Shown here: piece after piece, positions 18,192 to 26,510 of the stretch
How positions within the stretch are numbered: position 1 is the stretch's first letter
Layout of the letters: the number at the start of each line of letters is the position of its first letter
NCBI GenBank assembly: GCA_000156115.1
Contig: DS995276.1
Location: 2,489,719 to 2,553,718 of the forward strand
DNA: 64,000 bases
Direction of reading: 5' to 3'
From: Rhodobacteraceae bacterium HTCC2083
Lineage (GTDB): Bacteria; Pseudomonadota; Alphaproteobacteria; Rhodobacterales; Rhodobacteraceae
The notes under the pieces: generated by a model
What the model was told of the DNA's origin: nothing
Database searches by the model: none
The model's input: only the letters and a program-made list of their open reading frames with translations
Position numbers and translations under genes: made by a program

Positions 18192-18641
18192 CTATACTTT
18201 TTCGCGTTTGTTGTTGATGACCCAATTATTGAAGTGACGTCTCAATTCTCGGCTAGGATCATGCCTGCTAACGGCTAAAGATCGAGTGGATTGAAATTTG
18301 CGCCCAAGATCAGAAATTAAGCCAACTGAACATCTAAGCTGTCTAGTATTCACGCTTTCAATCGTGATGTAGCCATCCGCCACCCAGCCAGCATACAGTT
18401 TGTGACCGGATAACATATTTTTAAGAATTTCACTGAAATATTGTGATGTTACAGAGATTTGCGGTTTTTCGTTGATTGTCTTGGTTCCAACCACCGAAAC
18501 CTTAATTGTACTTATCTGTTCTTCTTCAAGCCAAGCGCTGTACTGGCCCAAAGCCCAGTAACCATTTAAGTCATTATTCCGACTAACGAATGTAGACAAC
18601 AGATCGTTGCAGATGCCTTGAAGTTCAGTTCGTCTCGCCAT
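18192..18641 (-). CDS. Hypothetical protein (149 residues)
   Basis: Not recognised. The protein starts MARRTELQGICNDLLSTFVS and has no signal peptide or membrane helix. It mixes a predicted helical N-terminus, a beta-rich middle (STIKVSVVGTKT, YITIESVNTRQLRCSVGL) and a very basic C-terminus with several Arg/Lys. ATG at 18641 is chosen because the longer frame upstream is Cys-rich and not protein-like. The gene converges on rplQ across the terminator. It is lower in GC than its neighbours by eye, so it may have been acquired. Confidence 0.6.
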   Translation of the reverse strand: MARRTELQGICNDLLSTFVSRNNDLNGYWALGQYSAWLEEEQISTIKVSVVGTKTINEKPQISVTSQYFSEILKNMLSGHKLYAGWVADGYITIESVNTRQLRCSVGLISDLGRKFQSTRSLAVSRHDPSRELRRHFNNWVINNKREKV

Positions 18642-18923
18642 GATGACACTATACACAATTAGGTTTCGTATGCACTTCCAATGGCAACTATGTCCACATT
18701 GCGGTCGTTCTTTATCTTTTGAGAGCCTCATAGCCAAGTCACGCACACGGGTGCCCAAACACTATTTAGCGCATTGCTTTGCGGTGTGCAGGTAATTTTT
18801 CGCAAACATTGGACATTTTTCAAATAAATCCCGCATATTTATACCTGAAAATAGGATTTTTGCGTCATCCCCGCATGTCACATCTGCTACCCACGTCACC
18901 AACCCCAGCAGGAGCGCCCCAAA

Positions 18924-20543
18924 ATGACCACCACCCACGTCTACCAATCCATCGCACGCGCCACGCAAGAGCATGGCGTCGACACTATGTTCGGCCTCAT
19001 GGGCGATGCGAACCTCTTCATGGTCGACGCATTTGTACGCGAGCATGGGGGCCGCTTTATTCCAGCCGCGCACGAGGGGAGCGCAGTCTTGATGGCGCTG
19101 GCTTACGCGCATGTGTCGGGCAAAGTGGGCGTGGCGACGATCACCCATGGACCCGCGTTAACCAACGCGATGACGGCGCTGACAGAAGCGGCAAGGGGGC
19201 ATGTGCCGATGGTTTTACTTGTGGGGGACACGCCCGTCGATAACCCGCGCCATTTGCAAAGCATTGATCAACGGGAGGTCGTCAAAGCCAGCGGGGCAGG
19301 GTTCGAACAACTCCGGTCGCCCGCGACCACGGGCAAGGACGTGGCGCGCGCCTTTTACCGTGCGCAGGTGGAACGCCGCCCAATCGTGCTGAACATGCCC
19401 GCGGATTTCATGTGGCAAGAGGTGACGCATGACATGCAAGTACTGGACGTGTTCACAGCACCCGGCGGCGTGGCTGAAGGGGATACGCTAGACAATGCGA
19501 TTGGGATGATCGCCTCTGCGCGGCGACCTTTGATCCTTGCAGGGGCGGGCGCGATCCATGCGCGCGATCAACTGATTGCGCTCGCGGATCGGCTGGAGGC
19601 GCCGTTGGCGACAACCCTGAAAGCCAAGGGATTGTTCAACGATCATCCCTATAACATCGACATCTTTGGCACGCTGTCGACGCCTGCCGCATATGATCTG
19701 ATCGCGCAATCGGATTGCATCATATGTTTTGGCACCGCTTTGCATGATTTCACAACGGATCGTGGCAAGTTGATGAAAGACAAGCGCATCGTGCAGATTG
19801 ATGTGGAGCCCGAAGCGATTGGCGGCGGCCTGCATCCTGACGCGGCTTTGGTGGCAGATGCCGGGCTGACGGCAGAAACGATCCTGTGGTGGCTCAACGA
19901 GGCGGAGATCGCGGCAAGTGGATTTACCCGCGAACTTGATGTGCCCGCGTTGACCGCGCATCCGGTTGGGTCGCAAAAGAACACCGAAGGATTTGTGAAT
20001 TATGTTCATGCTTTGGGTCGCTTGGAAGAGGCTTTGCCGAAGGATCGTGTCTTAGTCTCTGATGGCGGGCGTTTCATGACCGAGGTCTGGTGCCGCATTT
20101 CTGCGCCTAACCCGCAAAGCTTTGTTGCTACTGTGAATTTCGGAGCGATTGGATTGGGCCTGCAAGAAGCGATTGGCGCAGGGCTTGGCGCACCCGAACG
20201 CCCTGTGGTGATGTTTAGCGGCGATGGTGGCTTTATGATGGGCGGGATCAATGAGTTTAATACGGCTGTGCGTCTTGGGCTCGATCTGATTGTGATTATC
20301 GCGAACGATTCCGCGTATGGGGCAGAACATATTCAGTTTATCGATCGCAAAATGGACCCGAGCCTGACAGAATTTAATTGGCCCTCTTTTGCAGAGGTAG
20401 CGCAGTCCCTGGGTGGGGAGGGTGTCGAGGTGTCCGACACGGAAGAGCTGGAGAGTGCGATTGATGCGATGACAGCGCGCAAGGGCCCGTTCTTGATGGA
20501 GCTGAAACTTGATCCAAACGATGTGCCTCGCATGCGGATATAA
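18924..20543 (+). CDS. Thiamine-diphosphate-dependent enzyme, acetolactate-synthase-like
   Basis: A 539-residue ThDP enzyme with the three usual domains. The N-terminal pyrimidine-binding domain carries the activating Glu in AAHEGSAVLMALA (about residue 50). The central domain (about residues 190-320) shows RPLILAGAGAIHA. The C-terminal ThDP-binding domain shows GDGGFMMGGINEFNTA and NDSAYG, i.e. the GDG...NN-type metal-binding motif. Related enzymes decarboxylate 2-oxo acids; a separate small regulatory subunit is not present here. An AGGAG site precedes the ATG. The real substrate is unknown. Confidence 0.85.
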   Translation: MTTTHVYQSIARATQEHGVDTMFGLMGDANLFMVDAFVREHGGRFIPAAHEGSAVLMALAYAHVSGKVGVATITHGPALTNAMTALTEAARGHVPMVLLVGDTPVDNPRHLQSIDQREVVKASGAGFEQLRSPATTGKDVARAFYRAQVERRPIVLNMPADFMWQEVTHDMQVLDVFTAPGGVAEGDTLDNAIGMIASARRPLILAGAGAIHARDQLIALADRLEAPLATTLKAKGLFNDHPYNIDIFGTLSTPAAYDLIAQSDCIICFGTALHDFTTDRGKLMKDKRIVQIDVEPEAIGGGLHPDAALVADAGLTAETILWWLNEAEIAASGFTRELDVPALTAHPVGSQKNTEGFVNYVHALGRLEEALPKDRVLVSDGGRFMTEVWCRISAPNPQSFVATVNFGAIGLGLQEAIGAGLGAPERPVVMFSGDGGFMMGGINEFNTAVRLGLDLIVIIANDSAYGAEHIQFIDRKMDPSLTEFNWPSFAEVAQSLGGEGVEVSDTEELESAIDAMTARKGPFLMELKLDPNDVPRMRI

Positions 20544-20567
20544 AGCGCCGCGGAGCCCACAAAAAGC

Positions 20568-20953
20568 CTAGTCGGTTTTGACTGAATTCACCGTCACATC
20601 GGTCCCTGCGGCTGAAAACGGTTTCGCAATCGCGCAGTATTTGGTGGTCTCATCACCGACGTGATCCAAGTCCGCTTGGGACGCCTCGGTTTTGCAATTC
20701 ATCGTCAAAGTGATTGCAGTAAACGGTACGTCGATTTCGTCCTGAATCAGAACGCCGCGCCGACCACATTTGTGCAGGCGATCAAAGCAGTCATCGCGGC
20801 TTCGGTTTGCGTGTGGCCGAGGTTAGTGCCATTGCGCTCAATTGGTTCGTCGATCACGCCGTGCAAATTACGCTCATGGGTTTCTGTGCACGAATGTGTT
20901 GGACACTTCGCGCTCGCGCGGTAGGTGACGACGGTTTTCATTTTGATAGCCAT
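20568..20953 (-). pseudogene. OsmC/Ohr-family gene with internal deletion and frameshift
   Basis: Reading the minus strand from 20953, the start (MAIKMKTVVTYRASAKC..., TEAAMTALIACTNVVGAAF) is the N-terminal half of an OsmC-family protein. This frame then hits a stop. Another frame continues at QDEIDVPFTAITLTMNCK and ends in ...GTDVTVNSVKTD, the C-terminal half. The segment that normally joins the two, between the two family Cys regions, is missing. This points to an internal deletion that also shifted the frame. OsmC-type proteins detoxify organic peroxides; this copy cannot make one. The 270 bases to the next gene hold nothing recognisable. Confidence 0.75.
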
Positions 20954-21224
20954 GCTGTGGCTACTTTTCAGCGTGTGAGTAAACCTCTTAGACCGCGACT
21001 CTCGGCAAACTTTTGTGCAGCGCAGATTCATCTGAGGGCTTAATATTACACAGAAAATTCGATCTGGCTTGGGTTTTGTGAATGAATTACGCCGCTCGGC
21101 GGAACAGAACAAGCTGGGTGTTGCAAGCATCACAGGCGACAAGGTCACGCGCCGTTTTAACAGCGCTTGCAAAGCGGCGCGCAAACCAAATACCTTTGGG
21201 CAAACGCGCGAATGGAGCAGGCGA

Positions 21225-22214
21225 ATGAAGCAACGCAAATTGGGACAAAGCGGGCCAACGGTCAGTGCAATCGGCTATGGCGCGATGTCATTCACGGATT
21301 TTTACGGACCCGCGGATGACGCGGATTCTGCGCGTGTTCTGGACGCCTGTTTGGAGCTGGGTGTTACCCATCTCGATACCTCTAACGCCTATGGCATGGG
21401 GCGGTCTGAAACGGTGATCGGCAATTGGCTGCGCGCGCGTGGCGGCGAAAATCCGTTCACAATCGCTACCAAAGTTGGCATCACACGCGATCCTGAGCAC
21501 CGTTTTAACAACGCGCCTGAGCACCTTACGCAAGAGCTGGATGACAGTCTGAAACGTCTCGGTGTTGAGGCGATTGATCTTTATTATGTGCACCGTCGTG
21601 ACCTTCGCCACGAGATCGAAGAGGTGACAGAAACCATGGCCGGTTTCGTCAGAGCGGGTAAGATCAAAGCCATCGGTTACTCCGAAATCGCGCCCTCGTC
21701 CTTGCGTCGCGCTCATGCGGTGCACCCGATTGCGGCGGTTCAATCGGAATATTCACTGTCAACACGCTCGCCCGAGCTGGGTTTGATCCAGACCTGCGCT
21801 GACATTGGGGCGTCTTTGGTGGCCTTTTCGCCGGTGGGGCGCAGCTTGCTGACCGATCGGCCACATAGTCTGGCGGCGGTTCAAGACATGCCGTTCCTCA
21901 AAGGAAATCCGCGCTTTATGGAGCCTCATTTGAGTGCGAACTATAGCTACAACGCTGATTTCTGTGCGCTTGCCGCAGATATGGGGATGTCGGCTGCGAC
22001 GCTCGCGCTGGCTTGGGTCTTGCATCAAGGGCCAGAGGTGATTGCAATCCCGGGCACGCGTAGTATCGCGCATTTGAAAGAACTGGTTGCAGGCGGTAAA
22101 ATGGACCTCTCCCAAGAGGGTATTGCGCGGATCGAAGCAGTTTTGCCTGTGGGCTGGGCGCATGGGGATCGCTATTCCGCAGCGCAGTGGGTTGGGCCAG
22201 AGCGGTATTGTTAA
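21225..22214 (+). CDS. Aldo/keto reductase
   Basis: A 329-residue NADPH-dependent TIM-barrel oxidoreductase. Catalytic residues appear in the family positions: Asp and Tyr in HLDTSNAYGMG, Lys in TIATKVG, and His in YYVHRRD. The C-terminal cofactor-binding segment is AIPGTRSIAHLKE. It resembles AKR13-type enzymes that act on aldehydes. ATG at 21225 is chosen (MKQRKLGQSGPTVSAIGYG); the open frame extends 52 codons upstream but with non-homologous sequence. A GGAGCAGG ribosome site is present. It is 43 bases before the PLP-enzyme gene, probably in one operon. Confidence 0.92.
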   Translation: MKQRKLGQSGPTVSAIGYGAMSFTDFYGPADDADSARVLDACLELGVTHLDTSNAYGMGRSETVIGNWLRARGGENPFTIATKVGITRDPEHRFNNAPEHLTQELDDSLKRLGVEAIDLYYVHRRDLRHEIEEVTETMAGFVRAGKIKAIGYSEIAPSSLRRAHAVHPIAAVQSEYSLSTRSPELGLIQTCADIGASLVAFSPVGRSLLTDRPHSLAAVQDMPFLKGNPRFMEPHLSANYSYNADFCALAADMGMSAATLALAWVLHQGPEVIAIPGTRSIAHLKELVAGGKMDLSQEGIARIEAVLPVGWAHGDRYSAAQWVGPERYC

Positions 22215-22257
22215 AGCGCAATGGCGCGTCACATTTGAATATTGAGGAACACGAGCC

Positions 22258-23418
22258 ATGAGCGATCAGAGCAACCGTAAGCAATCCATCGTCACACGCG
22301 TGGCGCAGGCCTTGCATTTTGTGGAGGCGGAAACAGGCGCGGTCGTGCCTGCGATCCAGCCCGCTGCCACCTATGCGCGTGATGAGAATTACGAAGTGCG
22401 CAAGCCCTATTGGTATCGCCGCGATGGCAGCCAAACGACGGTACATGCAGAGGCGATCATTGCGGAACTCGAGAATGGTGCAGAGTCGCTCTTGTTTTCG
22501 TCAGGCATGTCGGCTTGCACAGCCGTGATTGAACACCTGCCCACAGGCGCGCATGTGGTCGTGCCCAAGGTCATGTATCACGGTGTTTTGCAGCAAATTC
22601 AGAACTACGAGAAGAACAAACGTATCACAGTTAGTCATTATACTGCGGGCAATCTAGGAGAGCTGGCGAGTGCTGTGCGGGCAGGGGAAACGCAACTGGT
22701 TTGGGTGGAAACGCCCAACAATCCCAACTGGGAAGTGACTGACATTGCCGCCGCCGCAGAGATTGCCCATGAGGTGGGTGCCAAGCTGATCGCAGATTGC
22801 ACCGCAACGCCGCCCTCCATGACCCGTGCGCTGGAGTTGGGGGCTGACATCTCTTTCCACTCGGCCACCAAATACCTTAACGGTCATTCTGATATCACGG
22901 CAGGGGTTCTGTCGGTGAAAGAGACAGGGCAATTCTGGGATGACATCGCCATGGTGCGCAAATTGCAGGGCACGGTGCTGCATTCGCAAGATGCGTGGCT
23001 TTTGATCCGTGGCATGCGCACCTTGTTTCTAAGGGTGGAACGGTCTTGCAAAAACGCGATGGCGATAGCGATGCATTTTGAGGGGCATCCCCATATCGAG
23101 GCGGTACTGTATCCCGGTCTTGCTTCTGATCTGGGGCATGAGGTTGCCAAGCGCCAGACAGGTGGGCAATTCGGGGGGATGATGTCGATCATCATCAAAG
23201 GCACGGAGCAAACGGCGATTGATGTGACCCGATTTTGCGAGTTGTTTTATCCTGCGACATCGCTTGGCGGAGTGGAAAGTCTGGTGGAGCACCGAAAAAC
23301 CGTGTCCGGTGAAGGCTTTCCCGTGCATCCGCGTTTGCTGCGTCTGTCCATCGGGATCGAAGAGGCGGATGATCTGATCTACGATCTGGAGCAAGCCTTG
23401 GCGCGCGCTTGCGGTTAA
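22258..23418 (+). CDS. Cys/Met-metabolism PLP-dependent enzyme (cystathionine gamma-synthase/lyase family)
   Basis: A 386-residue fold-type I PLP enzyme. The PLP lysine is in SFHSATKYLNGHSD (about residue 206). The cofactor-stacking region FSSGMSACTA and the active-site Tyr/Arg segment RKPYWYRRDGSQTT are present, as is the C-terminal VEHRKTVSGEGFPVHPRLLRLSIG. The family includes cystathionine gamma-synthase, beta/gamma-lyases and O-acylhomoserine sulfhydrylase; the exact reaction is not decidable here. A TTGAGGAAC site precedes the ATG. A hairpin follows the stop. Confidence 0.9.
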   Translation: MSDQSNRKQSIVTRVAQALHFVEAETGAVVPAIQPAATYARDENYEVRKPYWYRRDGSQTTVHAEAIIAELENGAESLLFSSGMSACTAVIEHLPTGAHVVVPKVMYHGVLQQIQNYEKNKRITVSHYTAGNLGELASAVRAGETQLVWVETPNNPNWEVTDIAAAAEIAHEVGAKLIADCTATPPSMTRALELGADISFHSATKYLNGHSDITAGVLSVKETGQFWDDIAMVRKLQGTVLHSQDAWLLIRGMRTLFLRVERSCKNAMAIAMHFEGHPHIEAVLYPGLASDLGHEVAKRQTGGQFGGMMSIIIKGTEQTAIDVTRFCELFYPATSLGGVESLVEHRKTVSGEGFPVHPRLLRLSIGIEEADDLIYDLEQALARACG

Positions 23419-23425
23419 CTATGAA

Positions 23426-23449
23426 TGCCCCTGCAGATCGCGAGGGGCA
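23426..23449. terminator. Hairpin downstream of the PLP-enzyme gene
   Basis: TGCCCCT and AGGGGCA form a seven-base stem with a ten-base loop directly after the stop. There is no U-run on the plus strand. It separates two convergent genes and may act weakly in both directions. Confidence 0.4.
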
Positions 23450-23456
23450 GTGAGGC

Positions 23457-23735
23457 TTAACTGGGCATTTTGTTGAAGGCTTTGAGTGTGTCATCAAGCA
23501 CGGTCGCCTTCATTTTGCGCGACGTATAGACATTTGCTTTGGGCGCGAATTCTTCGTGCTCGTTGATCAGCCCCGCTCGAATAACGAGCATTCCCGCGCG
23601 CGCAGAGTTCTGCGTAAACAAGGGCGTGTCGCATATGCTGCAGAATGCTTGGTCATGGTCGAGCCTGCATTAGAGCTGTGCGAGAAAGTTTTCGGCGTGC
23701 CTGTCACGGCTGAGCAGCCCCACTTGAGTGGTCCA
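23457..23735 (-). pseudogene. GFA-family gene fragment, frameshifted and cut by the IS3 element
   Basis: The minus strand encodes the C-terminal part of a glutathione-dependent-formaldehyde-activating (GFA, CENP-V-like) family protein. One frame reads SAVTGTPKTFSHSSNAGSTMTK and the next frame continues AFCSICDTPLFTQNSARAG and on to FNKMPS. The two join if one G is restored near 23650, so a single-base loss broke the gene. The upstream part, with the first zinc-binding cysteines, is replaced by the end of the IS3 element. No N-terminal half was seen beyond the IS, so DNA was also lost there. Confidence 0.75.
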
Positions 23736-23801
23736 ATTTGAAAGTTAGTGCATGATTGGCCTTTGGTCCATCGGGATGATGGCCTCTGGCGCGGGCGGGC
23801 G

Positions 23802-24611
23802 TTAGCCCAATGCACTGTGTGGTCGCTTGGTGTTGTAATGGTTCCTCCATCTTTCAATGATGATTTGGGCTTCTCGGAGCGAGTAGAAGATTTCTCCGTT
23901 CAGCAACTCGTCTCGCATTCTCCCGTTGAAGCTTTCGCAGTATCCGTTCTCCCAGGGTGATCCAGGTTCTATATAAGCCGTCTTGGCTCCCACGGCTTTG
24001 ATCCAATCTCTGACGGCCTCAGCAATGAACTCAGGGCCGTTGTCTGAACGGATGTAGGCAGGGAAACCTCGCAAGATGAACAGGTCCGTAAGAGCGTCGA
24101 TGACCTCCGTCGAGTTCAGCTTTCGTTTCACTCGGATCGCCAGACATTCTCGGCTATGCTCGTCCAAGATGTTAAGCGTCCGAAACGCCCTGCCATCATC
24201 TGTCCGGTGATGCACGAAGTCATACGACCAGACGTGATTACGATACTCGGGACGTAAACGGACACATGATCCGTCATTCAGCCAGAGCCGTCCTTTCTTT
24301 GGTTGCTTCATTGGCACTTTAAGCCCCTCACGTCGCCATAGGCGTTCGACACGCTTGTCATTAACCTGCCAACCCGCGTCTCTTAGCAGGGCTGCAACCC
24401 GACGATAGCCATATCGGCCGTACTGGCGTGTGAACTCGATCATGTCCGCAACCAAGCGTTCTTCGTCAGCACGCCCTTGTGGCAACCGCCGCTGCGTGGA
24501 TCGGTGTTGGCCTAATACACGGCAGACACGACGCTCAGAAACTTTGAACTGACTACGAACGTGATTGATGCAGGCACGCCTGCGCGAGGGGCTTAGAAGT
24601 TTCCCGATGCG
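23802..24611 (-). CDS. IS3-family OrfB transposase (rve integrase core), early stop
   Basis: The integrase catalytic domain shows [10 protein letters not shown] (first Asp), IRSDNGPEF (second Asp) and [18 protein letters not shown] (Glu), i.e. an intact DDE set. The N-terminal HTH_21 domain ([16 protein letters not shown]) precedes it. The frame is open up to the orfA overlap, where OrfAB is made by programmed -1 frameshifting. The C-terminus is cut at HSALG by a TAA; the same frame continues RPPAPEAIIPMDQRPIMH, so one nonsense change removed about 18 residues. Activity may persist because the catalytic core is whole. Confidence 0.9.
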   Translation of the reverse strand, partial: RIGKLLSPSRRRACINHVRSQFKVSERRVCRVLGQHRSTQRRLPQGRADEERLVADMIEFTRQYGRYGYRRVAALLRDAGWQVNDKRVERLWRREGLKVPMKQPKKGRLWLNDGSCVRLRPEYRNHVWSYDFVHHRTDDGRAFRTLNILDEHSRECLAIRVKRKLNSTEVIDALTDLFILRGFPAYIRSDNGPEFIAEAVRDWIKAVGAKTAYIEPGSPWENGYCESFNGRMRDELLNGEIFYSLREAQIIIERWRNHYNTKRPHSALG

Positions 24612-24871
24612 GCCTCCCTTAAGATCAACTTATCCAGCGTCAGGTCGGAAACTGCACGCCGAAGACGTTCGTTCTCTTTCTGAAGGCGCTTTAATTCCTT
24701 GAGTTGTTCCGTGCCCATTCCGCCATACTTCTTCTTCCAGCGATAATAGGTTTGTTCAGTCACACTGATCTGTCTGATTGCGTCAATCCGAGGCATGCCT
24801 TGCCCCATCAGAACTTCAACCTGCCGTAACTTCACGACAATCTCTTCGGGCTTTGGTCTCTTAATGGCCAT
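24593..24871 (-). CDS. IS3-family OrfA (HTH_Tnp_1)
   Basis: A 92-residue protein, with a helix-turn-helix at about residues 10-45 ([17 protein letters not shown], then [15 protein letters not shown]) and a C-terminal leucine-zipper-like helix ([18 protein letters not shown]) used for multimerisation and for binding the IS ends. AGGACCTGAG precedes the ATG. It overlaps the orfB frame by about 19 bases, consistent with translational frameshifting. Confidence 0.92.
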   Translation of the reverse strand: MAIKRPKPEEIVVKLRQVEVLMGQGMPRIDAIRQISVTEQTYYRWKKKYGGMGTEQLKELKRLQKENERLRRAVSDLTLDKLILREAASGNF

Positions 24872-24921
24872 CTCAGGTCCTCCGCTTTCCTAACTATAGG
24901 GGCGGACCACTTCAAAGGGGG

Positions 24922-24948
24922 AGGCTCAGATCGCCCTAGTCTGAGCCT
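24922..24948. repeat. Perfect 9-bp inverted repeat next to the IS3 end
   Basis: AGGCTCAGA-N9-TCTGAGCCT lies seven bases outside the IS3 right end, at the 3' side of the leftward kinase-like operon. It may be the terminator of that operon, but no U-run is present on the minus strand. Confidence 0.4.
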
Positions 24949-25072
24949 AACAAAAGTCGCGATTCACGTATCGCTCACAAACCGATTCGCTTTCTGCAAT
25001 TGCTATCGAATTGACGAAATTCAAGTACGTCGCCACAAGAGCATCAACATTAAAAGACATCCGTGCGCGTTC

Positions 25073-25585
25073 TTAGTGAGAGATGTCAAACATCCGATCG
25101 ATTGAGTAGTGATCAAGGTCGCGTGAAACGACACCCTTGGCCCAGATGAGCCGAGGGTCGCTGGTTCCCAAAGATGCTGCGCGAAGCGGAAGATCGGCAA
25201 TGCCTCGTCCAATCTGCAAAGCATGTTCCCAATCAACCGGAGTGATGTTGCGCCCGTTAACGATTAAGTTTTCTGGCTTAAGGTCACCATGTATGAAGCC
25301 TGCCAAATGCGAGGTTGCAACGTTTTCCTTTAGCTTAGTGAGCAGGGTTGGCCATTCAACTTTAGGCGTTTCAGCTAGTGTTCTTCCTGGTAAAAAGGCG
25401 CGGCGCATAATGAGTGTAGAGTTGCTTGTATCAACATCAATAATTCTGGGCGCGTTCACACCCGCAAGCCGTGCCATCACGTGACATTCATTTTCCAATA
25501 GCGCGCGCGCAATGCCAGTCGCCGCGCTTTTTTCCACGACGTGTTGTGAGTTCCAGATGCCTATTCGAAAATTGGAATTGTTCAT
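25073..25585 (-). CDS. Minimal protein-kinase-like protein, T6SS-adjacent
   Basis: A 170-residue protein with the core of a Ser/Thr-type kinase. A Lys in VVEKSA and a Glu in LENECHVMARL stand for the ATP-binding pair. The catalytic loop HGDLKPENLIVN (about residues 99-110) is perfect. The Mg2+ site is PVDWEHA instead of DFG. The small N-lobe and the spacing resemble Bud32/RIO-like kinases. It lacks the glycine-rich loop and the long C-lobe of PpkA. It is last in a three-gene leftward operon divergent from vgrG. Possible roles are T6SS regulation through phosphorylation (a partner FHA protein is encoded in the cluster) or an effector/immunity function. Confidence 0.7.
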   Translation of the reverse strand: MNNSNFRIGIWNSQHVVEKSAATGIARALLENECHVMARLAGVNAPRIIDVDTSNSTLIMRRAFLPGRTLAETPKVEWPTLLTKLKENVATSHLAGFIHGDLKPENLIVNGRNITPVDWEHALQIGRGIADLPLRAASLGTSDPRLIWAKGVVSRDLDHYSIDRMFDISH

Positions 25586-25616
25586 ATTATCTACCGAAAG
25601 GCATCCAATTCTATAG

Positions 25617-26444
25617 TTACATCAGCAATAACTTATCACGTAGCGCCCACCAACCTCCGGACTCTGAAATAAGAGCAGGCACGTCATATTGACCGAACAC
25701 ACGCGTAAAGCCGCGCTTTCGGAAAATCTCGAACATAACTGCGCTGGCTGGACCATTCGCATTTTTGGTGGCACGTCCACCGCCTATTGTGGACAGTTTC
25801 ATTTCAACATTCGCGCGCCAGTGAAGTTCCATCGCGACCCTGTTGATGACAGTTCCATAGGTTAATTTCACACCTAATTTTCCTAATGTAGCAGCGACAC
25901 TGGTCGTTATGCCGACGGCGCCGATTGGGATCGCAGCACCAGCAAGTTGTGTTCCGCGTATCCCTGCTTTGAATGCTTTGGCCGTCATGCAGGTCTTAAC
26001 CCAATCCTGGATCGTGGTACTGCGTGGGTATTTCTTGGCGATGCCGTGCAACATCTTCATATGGGCTAATGTAGAGCCGGTCGCATTCGTGTGCATTAAA
26101 ATGCCGGACACATCAACTTGGGTTGCTTGCGAGGCAAGCGTTCCAGCGGCGGCGAGTGATGTTCCGCCTATATTTTTATATGTGCGTGTTGTCATATAGC
26201 GCGTTGTGCGCGGAGAGTCAGTATTGTCGAAACCATGCGACAAAAACAGAGGGTTCGGGGGGGATTTAGGATCAAATCCATCAGCTTCCTTTAAGACATC
26301 TCTATAAAGATGTATCAAAACAATTGGTGCGCCAATTCCGATTTCGCCACCAATGGCTTCTGCAATTGTCCATGCAATCGACTCTGCGGCATCACCTGTA
26401 TCACTCAATCTATCAACTCCATCTAACGCTTTTGTTTGCTTCAA
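25617..26444 (-). CDS. T6SS-adjacent protein of unknown function (275 residues)
   Basis: Not recognised. Two Gly/Ala-rich hydrophobic segments are visible: AEAIGGEIGIGAPIVLIHLY near the N-terminus and GTQLAGAAIPIGAVGI (about residues 165-185). They could insert into membranes or be buried helices. Between them is a polar domain rich in Thr/Asn. No signal peptide is apparent. The start is probably TTG 26444, with no good ribosome site. It lies between the kinase-like gene (31 bases) and the next upstream gene (66 bases), all leftward and divergent from vgrG. The position next to VgrG/PAAR suggests an effector or accessory factor, but nothing in the sequence proves this. Confidence 0.6.
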   Translation of the reverse strand: MKQTKALDGVDRLSDTGDAAESIAWTIAEAIGGEIGIGAPIVLIHLYRDVLKEADGFDPKSPPNPLFLSHGFDNTDSPRTTRYMTTRTYKNIGGTSLAAAGTLASQATQVDVSGILMHTNATGSTLAHMKMLHGIAKKYPRSTTIQDWVKTCMTAKAFKAGIRGTQLAGAAIPIGAVGITTSVAATLGKLGVKLTYGTVINRVAMELHWRANVEMKLSTIGGGRATKNANGPASAVMFEIFRKRGFTRVFGQYDVPALISESGGWWALRDKLLLM

Positions 26445-26510
26445 GAGGCTTGCGGCCCAAACTAGTGAATTTATTTTTACTGTTTGGAACAGACGATAAC
26501 GCCTTCGACA

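Larger units (their letters stand above)
23724..24915 (-). mobile_element. Complete IS3-family insertion sequence (orfA/orfB)
   Basis: About 1.19 kb. The ends are related: TTGAGTGGTCC at 23724 and GGACCACTTCAA ending at 24915, with a second matching block GTTAG/CTAAC further in. It carries the usual two overlapping frames. It truncates a GFA-family gene on the left. The exact ends and target duplication could not be fixed by eye. Confidence 0.75.

Noticed and set aside
20747-21238. Single 163-codon frame over the OsmC remnant
   Set aside because: Only the part after MAIKMKTVV resembles a protein family; the upstream section is non-coding sequence that happens to be open.
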